A program made the translations under genes and the position numbers. From contig CBCPKK010000009.1 of the NCBI GenBank assembly GCA_965119215.1, forward strand, positions 1 to 64,000: DNA of 64,000 nucleotides, read 5' to 3'. The stretch's first letter is position 1, and every line of letters starts with the position of its first letter. The DNA is from Buttiauxella sp965119215 (GTDB taxonomy: Bacteria; Pseudomonadota; Gammaproteobacteria; Enterobacterales; Enterobacteriaceae). The notes beneath the pieces are model-generated. The model was not told where the DNA came from, did not search any database, and was given only the letters and a program-made list of their open reading frames with translations. Of the stretch, positions 26,453 to 34,811 are shown piece after piece.

Positions 26453-26577
26453 TGGGAGTCCCTGTAATTATATCGAGAGCTTAAAGTTTTCATATTCAAT
26501 AGACGAGTGCATTTTAATATAAAAAGAGGAGATGTCATTAATAGCAGTGAATACAAACACAAAAAGTGACATTAGTA
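26453..26577. other. Short AT-rich intergenic stretch
   Basis: Upstream of the SMEK-like gene. It presumably carries its promoter; no clear terminator was seen. Confidence 0.3.
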
Positions 26578-26970
26578 CTAAAACCAATCAAATATTGTCT
26601 GGTGCTGAGGCGTTTTTGATTTTCTACCTTCATAGGTGAGTGCTCTCTTCTGCAACGCCTGGCCTTGCGCTGTCGATACCATAGGGTGAGCGCGAAGTAA
26701 TGTGGTATCGCCTGTATGTGAAGGGTCTAACTCAAAATTACATTCCATACATTCATCGGGCCGACTTGCGCCATCCCAATCCCTAGCATTCTCTATCTGT
26801 ACCTTTACGGCAGAACTACAGTAAGGACACCGATGTCACATTTATTCGACATCGATCCAGCCATGTTTAGAAATTTTCCCATATTGATTCCCAATCACCT
26901 CACTGGAGTAGCTAAACATTAGTTTGATTTGAATGGCAGTGGTCTCAAGGGAACTGCCATTCAATGCCAT
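26578..26970 (-). pseudogene. Zinc-ribbon ORF interrupted by two stop codons
   Basis: The ATG at 26970 overlaps the DUF1173 stop codon (TAATG), and 42 codons follow to a stop at 26842-26844 (...KISKHGWIDVE). The same frame continues after a second stop three codons later into a clearly coding stretch, HRCPYCSSAVKVQIENARD, with a second pair CMEC and an ending TPQHQTIFDWF. The two CxxC pairs suggest a zinc ribbon. Both stops lie within nine bases, so a small sequence change has probably broken a protein of about 130 residues. Alternatively only the 42-residue peptide is made. Confidence 0.55.
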
Positions 26971-28250
26971 TATTTCTTTTCGGGAAATGAAGGTATGGAT
27001 GTTCGGTTTTTCTCTAATGTTGCATCCCAGTACCACCAGCCATAGGGTCCATATTGCCGGTTATAGTAGTCCATTTTGAGTTGTTTGCGAGCCAGGTATG
27101 CAGGAGTTGCCATACCGAACACTTCAAGTGGGAATGGAGAATCTGAACGTGTGTCAACAAGCACGAAATCGGGAAAAACCTCCCCCTGGCTTGCATCAAA
27201 ACGCATTGGTTTAAGGTAATTACGATTTTCGGCATCAAGTTTATCTGCCACTAACTGTTCATAAGATGAATCCAGGGGAATCCAGTTTTTGCTTACGTGC
27301 AGTAATGCGATCTGATTCACCCGCACAGAGTGACCTCTCCGTGTTTTATCGGGCGCGGAAGTAAGTGCCAGGACCGCTACTCGCTCACCTGATTTCCATG
27401 CAGCGTATTCTGCCGGGAAACGTCTGATGGTATTTGCCCATTGAATGGATGACGAAAAGAGAGCCAGGGGCAATCCCCCAAACTGCCGTAGGGGGAGGAA
27501 CGCTAATTCCTTCTCATGTCGCTCAGCATCATAACGTGCCATCGTGGACATAATTAGTAGTCGCTTGCCACTACCTTCAAGTCCTTCTATCTTCTTATCC
27601 TGAAGTTTGGCCTGGGCAGAATTGGGATCAGTCCCTACCAACAGAATATCGGCAATGACAGTCTTACCGCATCTGATTCCCTGAGCAGCTTCCAGCAGCC
27701 GGTGTCGAACTAGCGAATCGCTTCGCTTACCAGCCATACCAGGGTGCCAGCAATTAAGACAGGCTTCAGTCCACAGCAGACTATGCAGGCCAACGAGCGT
27801 CATTTGTGATTGTCCGCCTTCTGGCCGTTGAACTGGAGGCCTTGCAGGGGATTCTTCTGTTGTCGGGTCTTTTTCATTTAGCCCGGAGTTTAGTTTTACA
27901 ACCAGGAGACCGTCATTTCCTTCACGGATCACACCGTGCTGATAACCTTTCAGACCTGTTGTTTTGTCATCAAGCGAAAAGTACATGCATTGCGCTTCAT
28001 GTTCGAATCCCGTGTTCGCGTACTTGGCAAGGCGATAGGTATCACTCGACGCGTAATGCCTTACGCAAAGCAATTTTTTACCTGTTCCCTTACAACCGCA
28101 GGATACGACGACATCCAGACCGTTTCGTTTATGGATTTTCTCAAGCGTCGATTTCCAGCCGGTTGCATACTTTTCCTCAGTCTGAAATGCAGGAGAGAAT
28201 GACCTGGCATTGTCTCCAATTTGAATATTCACATGATAAAGTTGTCCCAT
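26970..28250 (-). CDS. DUF1173 family protein
   Basis: A 426-residue protein of the DUF1173 family, common on IncHI and related plasmids and without known function. Visible features are an early CGCKGTGKKLLCVRHYA segment, which could bind metal, a central LLWTEACLNCWHPGMAGKR, and a C-terminal part with EVFPDFVLVDTRSDSPFPLEVFG. The D...E pattern in FVLVDTRSDSPFPLEVF recalls nuclease folds, but this is weak. No signal peptide. It lies between the methyltransferase and SMEK-like genes, and its stop overlaps the next start, so coupling is likely. Confidence 0.78.
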   Translation of the reverse strand: MGQLYHVNIQIGDNARSFSPAFQTEEKYATGWKSTLEKIHKRNGLDVVVSCGCKGTGKKLLCVRHYASSDTYRLAKYANTGFEHEAQCMYFSLDDKTTGLKGYQHGVIREGNDGLLVVKLNSGLNEKDPTTEESPARPPVQRPEGGQSQMTLVGLHSLLWTEACLNCWHPGMAGKRSDSLVRHRLLEAAQGIRCGKTVIADILLVGTDPNSAQAKLQDKKIEGLEGSGKRLLIMSTMARYDAERHEKELAFLPLRQFGGLPLALFSSSIQWANTIRRFPAEYAAWKSGERVAVLALTSAPDKTRRGHSVRVNQIALLHVSKNWIPLDSSYEQLVADKLDAENRNYLKPMRFDASQGEVFPDFVLVDTRSDSPFPLEVFGMATPAYLARKQLKMDYYNRQYGPYGWWYWDATLEKNRTSIPSFPEKK

Positions 28251-28273
28251 GGCTATACCCCGGTCATTACCTG

Positions 28274-28444
28274 TTAGCTATATCCCAGCCAGTTTAAAAC
28301 CGCCTGTGCATCATATTCTTCATGCTTACCCAGTTCCTCATAAAAGTGCGATAACTCGCTGTCCGGGCATCCATGATTTTTTATCTCCTGAAGGGCTCTT
28401 TGCTCTGTAATTTTTACCCCTTCAGCTGACTCGTAATAATTCAT
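28274..28444 (-). CDS. Hypothetical small protein downstream of dcm
   Basis: A 56-residue acidic protein starting MNYYESAEGVKITEQRA. The start at 28444 lies inside the end of the methyltransferase gene (overlap of 23 bases), with a GGAGGGGCGGG run ahead that can serve as ribosome site. No family recognised. Its position between Dcm and DUF1173 suggests one operon. Confidence 0.55.
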   Translation of the reverse strand: MNYYESAEGVKITEQRALQEIKNHGCPDSELSHFYEELGKHEEYDAQAVLNWLGYS

Positions 28445-29831
28445 CCCGCCCCTCCTTTTCCTCAATGATGGACTTCCCCTCCACAGCCATCTGAATGCGT
28501 GGGGCCAATAACCGTGCTACAGCGGCAAAGACCGGCACAATGACGGAGTTACCGAACTGCTTATATGACTGGGTATCGGAGCAGGGCATCCGGAAGGATT
28601 CCTTTCTCGGTTGTTCAAATCCCATTATTCGTGCGCACTCCCTTGGCGTTAATCGGCGTGGGCGACGAAGCATGTTCTCTGTATTGTTAAAATCAATTTC
28701 AGCAGTTAACATGCAAAAACCTCTGTTAACCAGGATTTCAGATCCATCCTTGTGATATCTAGCACTGAGAGTCCTGCAAGTCGTTGATTTATCCAAGGTA
28801 CTAACAAGCCCAAAACCAAATCCATTCCCCTTTTCTTTATGCTTTTTTGCATAGTTATATAAGTATTCCCAGAGCTTTGGTGTAAGTATGTATCTATCAT
28901 CTACATAATCATCAAGTAACTCATTAAAGCATGGTTTATTAAGAGGATATTCATTAGAAATATCACTTAAACTAAACCCTTTGCTGATATTAAGATCGCG
29001 CCGAAAACCTACCAGCACAATTCGCTCTCGATGCTGCGGAAGAAAGTTTTTACCGTCGATAATCTTCGGGTCACTGGCCCCCGTTTCTCCGGCGTCAGAA
29101 ACGTCATATCCCAGCTCATCCAGGGTGTTCATGATGATTCGGAAAGTATTTCCCTTATCGTGGCTTTTTAGGTTCTTCACATTTTCAAGAACAAAGATGG
29201 CAGGGCGCTTAGCCCTGATAATGCGGCTGACGTCAAAGAACAATGTGCCCTGCGTGTCGCACTCAAACCCGTGCTTTCGTCCGAGGCTGTTCTTTTTGCT
29301 CACACCGGCCAGGCTGAATGGCTGACAGGGAAAACCGGCCAGAAGAACGTCATGGTCAGGTATCTGCTGGTCAATGTTGATGTAGGCCATCTCCTCGGTA
29401 ATATCCTGCTTATGGCTAAGTGTGATATCCCGGATGTCCTGATTGAAAACATGCTCGTTCTCGTCACAGTACCAGTTGGCTTTATATGTACGGACAGAAT
29501 AGGGATTCCATTCACTTGTAAAAACGCATTTGCCACCTATGGATTCGAAACCGTTTCTGATCCCGCCAATTCCCGCAAATAAGTCAATAAACCGAAAAGT
29601 ACTTTTCTCATAGTTAGCTGGCTTTGCAGGCAGCAAGTCATTGAGTTGAGCAAGGTCTTCTGGAACAAGAACCGAGCTGTCTGCTGATGCCACCATGTTG
29701 TTAATGTCGCGGGAGGAAAAATTCCGTTCATTGCGCTGATTCAGTAATTCCGCAACTGCCTTTGCCCCATATATCTCACAAACACGGACTAACAGGGCAT
29801 TACCATTCACTTCAGACGCTTTGGTTAGCAT
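28422..29831 (-). CDS. dcm: DNA cytosine C5-methyltransferase, Dcm type
   Basis: A 469-residue C5-cytosine methyltransferase. Motif I is FIDLFAGIGG (81-90), binding S-adenosylmethionine. Motif IV is GFPCQPFS with catalytic C169, motif VI is LENVKNL (about 215-221), motif VIII is QHRERIVLVG (266-275), and motif X is near YKQFGNSVIVPV. Length and N-terminal extension match E. coli Dcm, so CCWGG is a likely target, but the recognition domain cannot be read with certainty. No partner endonuclease or vsr gene is next to it. It is the first gene of the leftward block with DUF1173. Confidence 0.93.
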   Translation of the reverse strand: MLTKASEVNGNALLVRVCEIYGAKAVAELLNQRNERNFSSRDINNMVASADSSVLVPEDLAQLNDLLPAKPANYEKSTFRFIDLFAGIGGIRNGFESIGGKCVFTSEWNPYSVRTYKANWYCDENEHVFNQDIRDITLSHKQDITEEMAYINIDQQIPDHDVLLAGFPCQPFSLAGVSKKNSLGRKHGFECDTQGTLFFDVSRIIRAKRPAIFVLENVKNLKSHDKGNTFRIIMNTLDELGYDVSDAGETGASDPKIIDGKNFLPQHRERIVLVGFRRDLNISKGFSLSDISNEYPLNKPCFNELLDDYVDDRYILTPKLWEYLYNYAKKHKEKGNGFGFGLVSTLDKSTTCRTLSARYHKDGSEILVNRGFCMLTAEIDFNNTENMLRRPRRLTPRECARIMGFEQPRKESFRMPCSDTQSYKQFGNSVIVPVFAAVARLLAPRIQMAVEGKSIIEEKEGRDELLRVS

Positions 29832-30097
29832 GACAACTCCAGTCAGGATAATTATTAGCAGATCAGATGATCTCTGATTGCAAAATTATACCGCGCCGGT
29901 TAATTCCAACTTTTCGCTAAACACTTAAATATGAGGGGTGTTGAGTGGCTATATGGATGTTCCGTAATTAATCCAGACAGGACTGAATAATGAAGTACCA
30001 GACGGCGATAACCCAAGTATTGCCGGTGATATAATCGAACCAGTGCGTAGAACTCCCACAGCCTCACTTTCATATTCAGGTGTTCAGGGGACAAACA

Positions 30098-30589
30098 ATG
30101 AAAACGGATAAAAAGTTACTTTTCATATTTATTTTACTTTTCACCGGCACCACTGCTGCGGAGCAAATTGAAGGGAAAGTCGTTAAAGTCCTGGATGGTG
30201 ATACTGTCCAGGTCCTGGATTCTGCCAAAAATAATTATCGGGTACGCCTGTATGGGATAGACGCACCAGAGAAAAACCAGGCATGGGGGCAAAATGCCAA
30301 GAAAGCACTGTCTCGCGCAATAGCATCCAAAAATGTCGTCGTTGTGATTAACGGTATTGATGTCTACAAGCGAACGCTCGGAACGATCTGGCTTGATGGG
30401 TACAACATGAATGGATCTATGGTTCGTTCAGGCCATGCATGGGTTTATCGCAATCAGGGACAACCTACCGTACCAGCGTATTTGCCGTATGAAAAGCAAG
30501 CCCAACAAGCCAACGCGGGCTTATGGAGTGAATCCTCTCCGATTCCTCCGTGGGTCTGGCGCCAGCAAGAGAAGAATAAACAGGAATAG
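30098..30589 (+). CDS. Secreted SNase-family (thermonuclease-like) nuclease
   Basis: A 163-residue protein. The ATG at 30098 has CAGGGG upstream and gives a clear signal peptide (MKTDKKLLFIFILLFTGTTA). The OB-fold nuclease domain shows GKVVKVLDGDTVQVL, then RVRLYGIDAPEKNQAWG and the KRTLGTIWLDGYNMN block, with the acidic and Arg residues of the SNase active site. It should act in the periplasm. Plasmid-borne relatives are often found near transfer genes, where they may process incoming or stray DNA. An AAAAGTTACTTTT palindrome lies in the signal-peptide codons. Confidence 0.88.
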   Translation: MKTDKKLLFIFILLFTGTTAAEQIEGKVVKVLDGDTVQVLDSAKNNYRVRLYGIDAPEKNQAWGQNAKKALSRAIASKNVVVVINGIDVYKRTLGTIWLDGYNMNGSMVRSGHAWVYRNQGQPTVPAYLPYEKQAQQANAGLWSESSPIPPWVWRQQEKNKQE

Positions 30590-30600
30590 GGCGACCTGTC

Positions 30601-31512
30601 ATGGCTGAATTATTTTCTGGCAAGGGTGACCTGATTGAACTCAAATCGTTTGCGTTGGCGGAACTAGAGTCGGGGGATGATGGACCGCATATTGACACCA
30701 CCTTGCTTACACACAGTGAGATAGCCTGCCAGCTCGTTCACCACGTTTTGAAATCCGGTGAACGTATCAGCTTACCCTCCGTTATTGAAGCAAACAGAAC
30801 AGCAGCACCAGGCTTTATTTATATCAACGAAAATTCGGCTGTTTCAGAGCATGCTTCTTCAACTGGTCACTCAGCTCTGTGGACCTGGTTGAGTGCAAAG
30901 GGATTTAGTATGGGGTTAATGCTTTCCTCTCAAGGTGAAGCAGCTGGACCGGTAACGAGTTTCTCCGGTCGACACGATGCATTCCTTGCAACGGTCAATC
31001 TCGATCATCTGGCTGTCGCTGTAGGGGCAGTTGTGTCTAAAGCATCCATACGCGTCCCATTGCGTAATCTGACCGGACTTCTTACTGCAACCAATGAATT
31101 AGCGCGTTGGATAGTGTGGCCGCAGCCTGGTACTGTTGTACCCTCAAACGTTCCACCATCAAACTATTACATGAATGCGGATTACCCGACCAGTAATGTT
31201 GAAAATGAGTATTATCACTGGGGCTCGACCAATGAAGAACATACGTACAGTGCCAAAATAGTTAACTTATCGGTCACGCCTTTGTCGGAGCCCATATTTG
31301 ATATCGAAGTCAATCAAGGCAGGGTGAAGAGGGATTTTCAGCTAATAAAATCAATGGGTCGCTTGCTGTTGTTCGACTACGTGGGTGATGCTGTACATCC
31401 GGAGAGTGATGGATATTCGTTGATACTCAAAGCTTGTGTCTCGGCTGCAAAGCAGTATTGTCGGGAAAATCAGATCCGGAAGGGAATTGCCGCTGTCCAG
31501 CCCCGCAGTTAA
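30601..31512 (+). CDS. Hypothetical protein in an operon with the nuclease
   Basis: A 303-residue protein, 11 bases after the nuclease stop, so probably co-transcribed. No signal peptide, membrane segment or family was recognised. The middle (about 95-160) is rich in small residues and includes SFSGRHDAFLATVNLDHLAVAVGAVV; an aromatic stretch SNYYMNADYPTSNVENEYYHW lies near residue 187. Function unknown. Confidence 0.65.
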   Translation: MAELFSGKGDLIELKSFALAELESGDDGPHIDTTLLTHSEIACQLVHHVLKSGERISLPSVIEANRTAAPGFIYINENSAVSEHASSTGHSALWTWLSAKGFSMGLMLSSQGEAAGPVTSFSGRHDAFLATVNLDHLAVAVGAVVSKASIRVPLRNLTGLLTATNELARWIVWPQPGTVVPSNVPPSNYYMNADYPTSNVENEYYHWGSTNEEHTYSAKIVNLSVTPLSEPIFDIEVNQGRVKRDFQLIKSMGRLLLFDYVGDAVHPESDGYSLILKACVSAAKQYCRENQIRKGIAAVQPRS

Positions 31513-31655
31513 AAGAGAGTCAGTGTTTGGTATTCAACTATTAATATGGACCATGATAAAGCCATTCAAATTATCAAAATCAGTTTAAATATCATCGTCA
31601 TTCGAAATGCCATTATAGTTTGGATGGAGGTTAATAGCTGATTGTACTGCTGATT

Positions 31656-31678
31656 ACCTGATTTTATTAGAATCAGGT
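31656..31678. terminator. Possible terminator hairpin
   Basis: ACCTGATT and AATCAGGT flank a 7-base loop. It lies between the convergent 30601-31512 and 31709-31963 genes, so it could stop either transcript, but the T run is poor. Confidence 0.4.
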
Positions 31679-31708
31679 CTCCATAACGTCTAATAGCGCT
31701 ATTTATTA

Positions 31709-31963
31709 TTAATCAGCTAAATTTACTCCTAATCGTTTAGCAAGTTCTTCGCCTGACAGGAAAACTCGTATCCATTTACCGGAAACAAAATAAACAGTTG
31801 TCGCTGGCGAACCTTCTATAACTGATGCATCTCCTGTGTGTGAAATCAACTCGCGTTGGATGATATGTGTGCGGTCTTTATTATCCTTTAGCGCGATTAG
31901 CCCTTCTACAGAACAAGGGGTGACATTATTAACATTTGTGTTGTTTTCGGTTCTATTCAGCAT
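31709..31963 (-). CDS. Hypothetical small protein near terW
   Basis: An 84-residue protein starting MLNRTENNTNVNNVTPCSVE, with a C-terminal motif GKWIRVFLSGEELAKRLGV. No family recognised. It lies on the same strand as terW, 187 bases downstream. The start has a GGATGAT-type site upstream, which is modest. Confidence 0.5.
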   Translation of the reverse strand: MLNRTENNTNVNNVTPCSVEGLIALKDNKDRTHIIQRELISHTGDASVIEGSPATTVYFVSGKWIRVFLSGEELAKRLGVNLAD

Positions 31964-32150
31964 AGATCATCCTATAAATACCTTGAAGATTACAAAATAT
32001 TATCTTTGTTTGGCTTCAACTTGGCTTGCAATTTTTAGCTGTGATTCTGTTTTAAAAGGTGCCGATCCCGGAAGTTCAGTGCAGAAAGTTTATAAGAGGG
32101 GCCGTTTACCTCAAGAAACCCGAGATACCAGCCCGGGCTCATACCATTAC

Positions 32151-32618
32151 TCATGATTTTTTATTTTTTAAATCTCTAATCAGATCATCAACGATTTTTT
32201 CCGCTATTTGTTCAACAGCCTCGCTGCGTGACAAGCCTGAAAGCTCGGCAAGTTTGTCAATTTTACGAAGAATCCTCATCCGCAAAGATAAAGAAACAGC
32301 CGTTTTTTTATCCTTGTCCAGCACGACCTTTCCGCTCGACTTACTGGTTTTCAGTTCAGAGTTTAAAGCGAGAGCTTCATTCATACGACGCAGCGTCTTC
32401 TTATCCAGTAATCCCGGAATAACCAGCTGATACGTATGGTTAGCTTTGCTGTATTTAATTTCAGCCGAATAAGAGTCCCTGAGTTCTTTGAGTGCCCGGG
32501 TGAGCGTTGGCTCAGAGCATTCAAGGCAGTTAATAATATCGTGTGCAGCGACTGGCTTTCCCGAGCCGAGTAGGTTAGCAAGTGTAAATATTCGCGCCTG
32601 TCTGGTGTTTAGTTGCAT
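32151..32618 (-). CDS. terW: TerW, regulator of the tellurite resistance genes
   Basis: A 155-residue DNA-binding protein, the same length as known TerW. The N-terminal helix-turn-helix (about 5-55) reads QARIFTLANLLGSGKPVAAH and LECSEPTLTRALKELRDSY. The C-terminal third (about 108-155), SLSLRMRILRKIDKLAELSGLSRSEAVEQIAEK, looks like a ribbon-helix-helix dimer domain. TerW is reported to bind the terZ promoter region and to be needed for resistance. It is the last gene of the leftward ter operon, 2 bases after the DUF4236 gene. Confidence 0.9.
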   Translation of the reverse strand: MQLNTRQARIFTLANLLGSGKPVAAHDIINCLECSEPTLTRALKELRDSYSAEIKYSKANHTYQLVIPGLLDKKTLRRMNEALALNSELKTSKSSGKVVLDKDKKTAVSLSLRMRILRKIDKLAELSGLSRSEAVEQIAEKIVDDLIRDLKNKKS

Positions 32619-32620
32619 GT

Positions 32621-33844
32621 TCAGTTAAAGCCTGCATTCAAAGTCAGTGGTTCAATAGGCTGAAAAATGAATGTTGAGCTCATCTTTCTGATAACAGTGT
32701 GGCTGTTCAGTGCCTCCACGGGGTCCACATTTTGTATTCCCATAAAATTAAGGTTTTCCATCACCTGACGATTGCACTGGCAGGAAATAATGTATTCATC
32801 CTTCAGATACCCCGTGCGTTTACTGATCCGTTGAGTAAATCCTGAAATAATCACCGTATCGAAAGGTAACGCATAGAAGGCGATACCTGCCAGACGCATC
32901 AGGCATCCATGCACATGACGTGCATAGTTTTCTCTCTGTGCCTTCTGGCTCATCGCTTTTTCTATAATTTCGGTCCCCCGGGCATTCACGCTGTAAATTT
33001 TATCAGGCATATCTTCAATCTCGGGTAAATCGACATCAAGCATGACGACGGAATGCTCAGGTTTGACTTCGAATGCCACCAGAGTTTCACGCGGCCATTC
33101 GGTCTGTGACAGCACTTCGGACAGCACCGACTCAAACCAGGCACTGTCACTCAAAAATTGTTGCTGTGCATTTGCCTGGGATGATTCCAGCTTTACAGCG
33201 TGTTCATTCGCCTCATGCTGCCAGTTGGCATATTGCTCTGCCCACGCAGCTCGTTGCTGTTGATATCGTTGTAGCTGCAATGCATTTTCGCGCACCGTGT
33301 CCGCCAGCTCCTGCTCCCAGCGCAGAAGATTTTCAGCATGACGAGCTGTACGGGCTGATTCAGTTTCAAATAACTTGCCCAGAAAACCTACCCCCTCGTT
33401 TTTCTCAGGCTGTGCAGGCATCGCCTGGCTTTCAGGTTTTACCGGGCGAACCGGGGCCGGTATCTGAAATGGCTCCATACGGTTTCGCAGATAGAGAGAC
33501 TCCAGTTCGGCCAGTGTTGTGCCAGAAGAGGGATCTGGCGTCAGCTCATGAATATTGTTTATCGCGTGTACGGCTGACATTAATGCCAGCACTTCCTCTT
33601 CAAGAGAGTGACGTACCGCCGGATCAGATTGAGTGCTCCCTCCGCTTCGTGAACGGGCGGAACGGTCCAGACGGGTCCGGTAACTGAGTCCCGTTCCTGG
33701 CACACCCAGGTTTGCATACGTACCACGGCTACCAAAAGAAACAGACGCACCACGAGGACCCACACTCAGGCTGGGGGTGCCGTTGCTCAAATTAACCCGA
33801 ACACCCGGAAGAATGCTGATCGATTTTCGAAATCTGAATCCCAT
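32621..33844 (-). CDS. DUF4236-domain protein of the ter locus
   Basis: A 407-residue protein. The N-terminal DUF4236 domain (about 1-60) is easily seen as GFRFRKSISILPGVRVNLSN followed by glycine-rich SVGPRGASVSFGSRGTYANLG. A long Gln/Glu-rich helical middle (about 150-230) and a C-terminal globular part follow. Function is unknown. Genes of this type sit in tellurite/stress loci next to terW. It lies 10 bases after the lyase gene, in the same operon. Confidence 0.85.
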   Translation of the reverse strand: MGFRFRKSISILPGVRVNLSNGTPSLSVGPRGASVSFGSRGTYANLGVPGTGLSYRTRLDRSARSRSGGSTQSDPAVRHSLEEEVLALMSAVHAINNIHELTPDPSSGTTLAELESLYLRNRMEPFQIPAPVRPVKPESQAMPAQPEKNEGVGFLGKLFETESARTARHAENLLRWEQELADTVRENALQLQRYQQQRAAWAEQYANWQHEANEHAVKLESSQANAQQQFLSDSAWFESVLSEVLSQTEWPRETLVAFEVKPEHSVVMLDVDLPEIEDMPDKIYSVNARGTEIIEKAMSQKAQRENYARHVHGCLMRLAGIAFYALPFDTVIISGFTQRISKRTGYLKDEYIISCQCNRQVMENLNFMGIQNVDPVEALNSHTVIRKMSSTFIFQPIEPLTLNAGFN

Positions 33845-33854
33845 GTTGACAACC

Positions 33855-34811
33855 TTAATTATGCTGAGACACAGGCATCAGTCTGATACCGTCCGGATTT
33901 TTCTCGGATGTCAGTCCATAAACCCGGGCACGTTCCAGAATACCTGCGGCCCAGCGTCGATGCGTTGCGGGTTCACACATTGCGCCCTGGGATTTAAAAA
34001 CGGCCTGGGTCGAATTTAGAATACGCAGGGCATCAGAATGCTCACCCGGGGAGACCATTAACGCCTGTTCAATAACATCAATCTGCCCCGGATGGATGGC
34101 GGTTTTGCCTACCAGCCCATGAGCCATATCCAGCGACAACTCACGTGCCATCACCGCATGATCGTCAATATGCTCACAGACCGGAGCCGTCAGTGCAAAA
34201 TCACGTGGGGCAAAAACAGACACCAGCATTTTGATGACATATCCCATCGGGCTGTCGTAAAGCGTCAGATTACGAGGGCGTCTGAGTGAAACGACATTCA
34301 TCAGGTCGTTACCGCCAATACGTAACGCTATAATTCGTTCGTGGCACGGATGGGACAGGAGCGTAGTCGCCAGTTCGCGCATCTGAACAACATCAAAAAC
34401 TTCTTCCGTCTCCAGAGTTGGCATCAGGCACAAATGCGTATCGGCCATGATGCCCCACCATACCGGCAAAGAGGAGAGCGTGAATTTCGGCAAGACAAAG
34501 CCATCTATCGCACGGAGGTCAAGATTCTCAGCCAGCCATTGCCCCATATCAGGATGGCGGGGGCGGATGAATACCAGCGGCCATTCACTATTGCCACTGT
34601 TAACTTTTGCGGAATTCAGTTGCTGGAGTAATCGTTTGAGATTTTGCAGTGCCTGAGGAATGTCACCCTCGCTGACGGCATCTTCCAGACAGATAACCAG
34701 AGAGCGCAGACCCGGGATTTTCCCGTGCAGGACAGCATCGGCAATATCCAGTCGGGTGGCAGGCATATAAAGTGTGGCCCCGAGATTCCAGGGCGAAAAA
34801 CGTTTGTCCAT
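33855..34811 (-). CDS. HpcH/HpaI (CitE-like) C-C lyase of the ter biosynthetic module
   Basis: A 318-residue TIM-barrel protein of the HpcH/CitE class. It starts GATLYMPATRLDIADAVLHGKIPGLRSLVICLEDAV, with the acidic metal ligands ED, and later has the conserved GLVGKTAIHPGQIDVIEQAL. The family cleaves or forms C-C bonds in CoA-linked or hydroxy-acid substrates. Comparative work on ter gene neighbourhoods (Anantharaman, Iyer and Aravind, 2012) proposed that these linked enzymes make a nucleoside-like metabolite. Its start overlaps the preceding stop, so it is translationally coupled. Confidence 0.87.
   Translation of the reverse strand: MDKRFSPWNLGATLYMPATRLDIADAVLHGKIPGLRSLVICLEDAVSEGDIPQALQNLKRLLQQLNSAKVNSGNSEWPLVFIRPRHPDMGQWLAENLDLRAIDGFVLPKFTLSSLPVWWGIMADTHLCLMPTLETEEVFDVVQMRELATTLLSHPCHERIIALRIGGNDLMNVVSLRRPRNLTLYDSPMGYVIKMLVSVFAPRDFALTAPVCEHIDDHAVMARELSLDMAHGLVGKTAIHPGQIDVIEQALMVSPGEHSDALRILNSTQAVFKSQGAMCEPATHRRWAAGILERARVYGLTSEKNPDGIRLMPVSQHN

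Noticed and set aside
27806..28297. 163-codon plus-strand frame over DUF1173
   Set aside because: Shadow; the minus-strand frame is a known family.
32059..32430. 123-codon plus-strand frame over terW
   Set aside because: Shadow of terW on the opposite strand.
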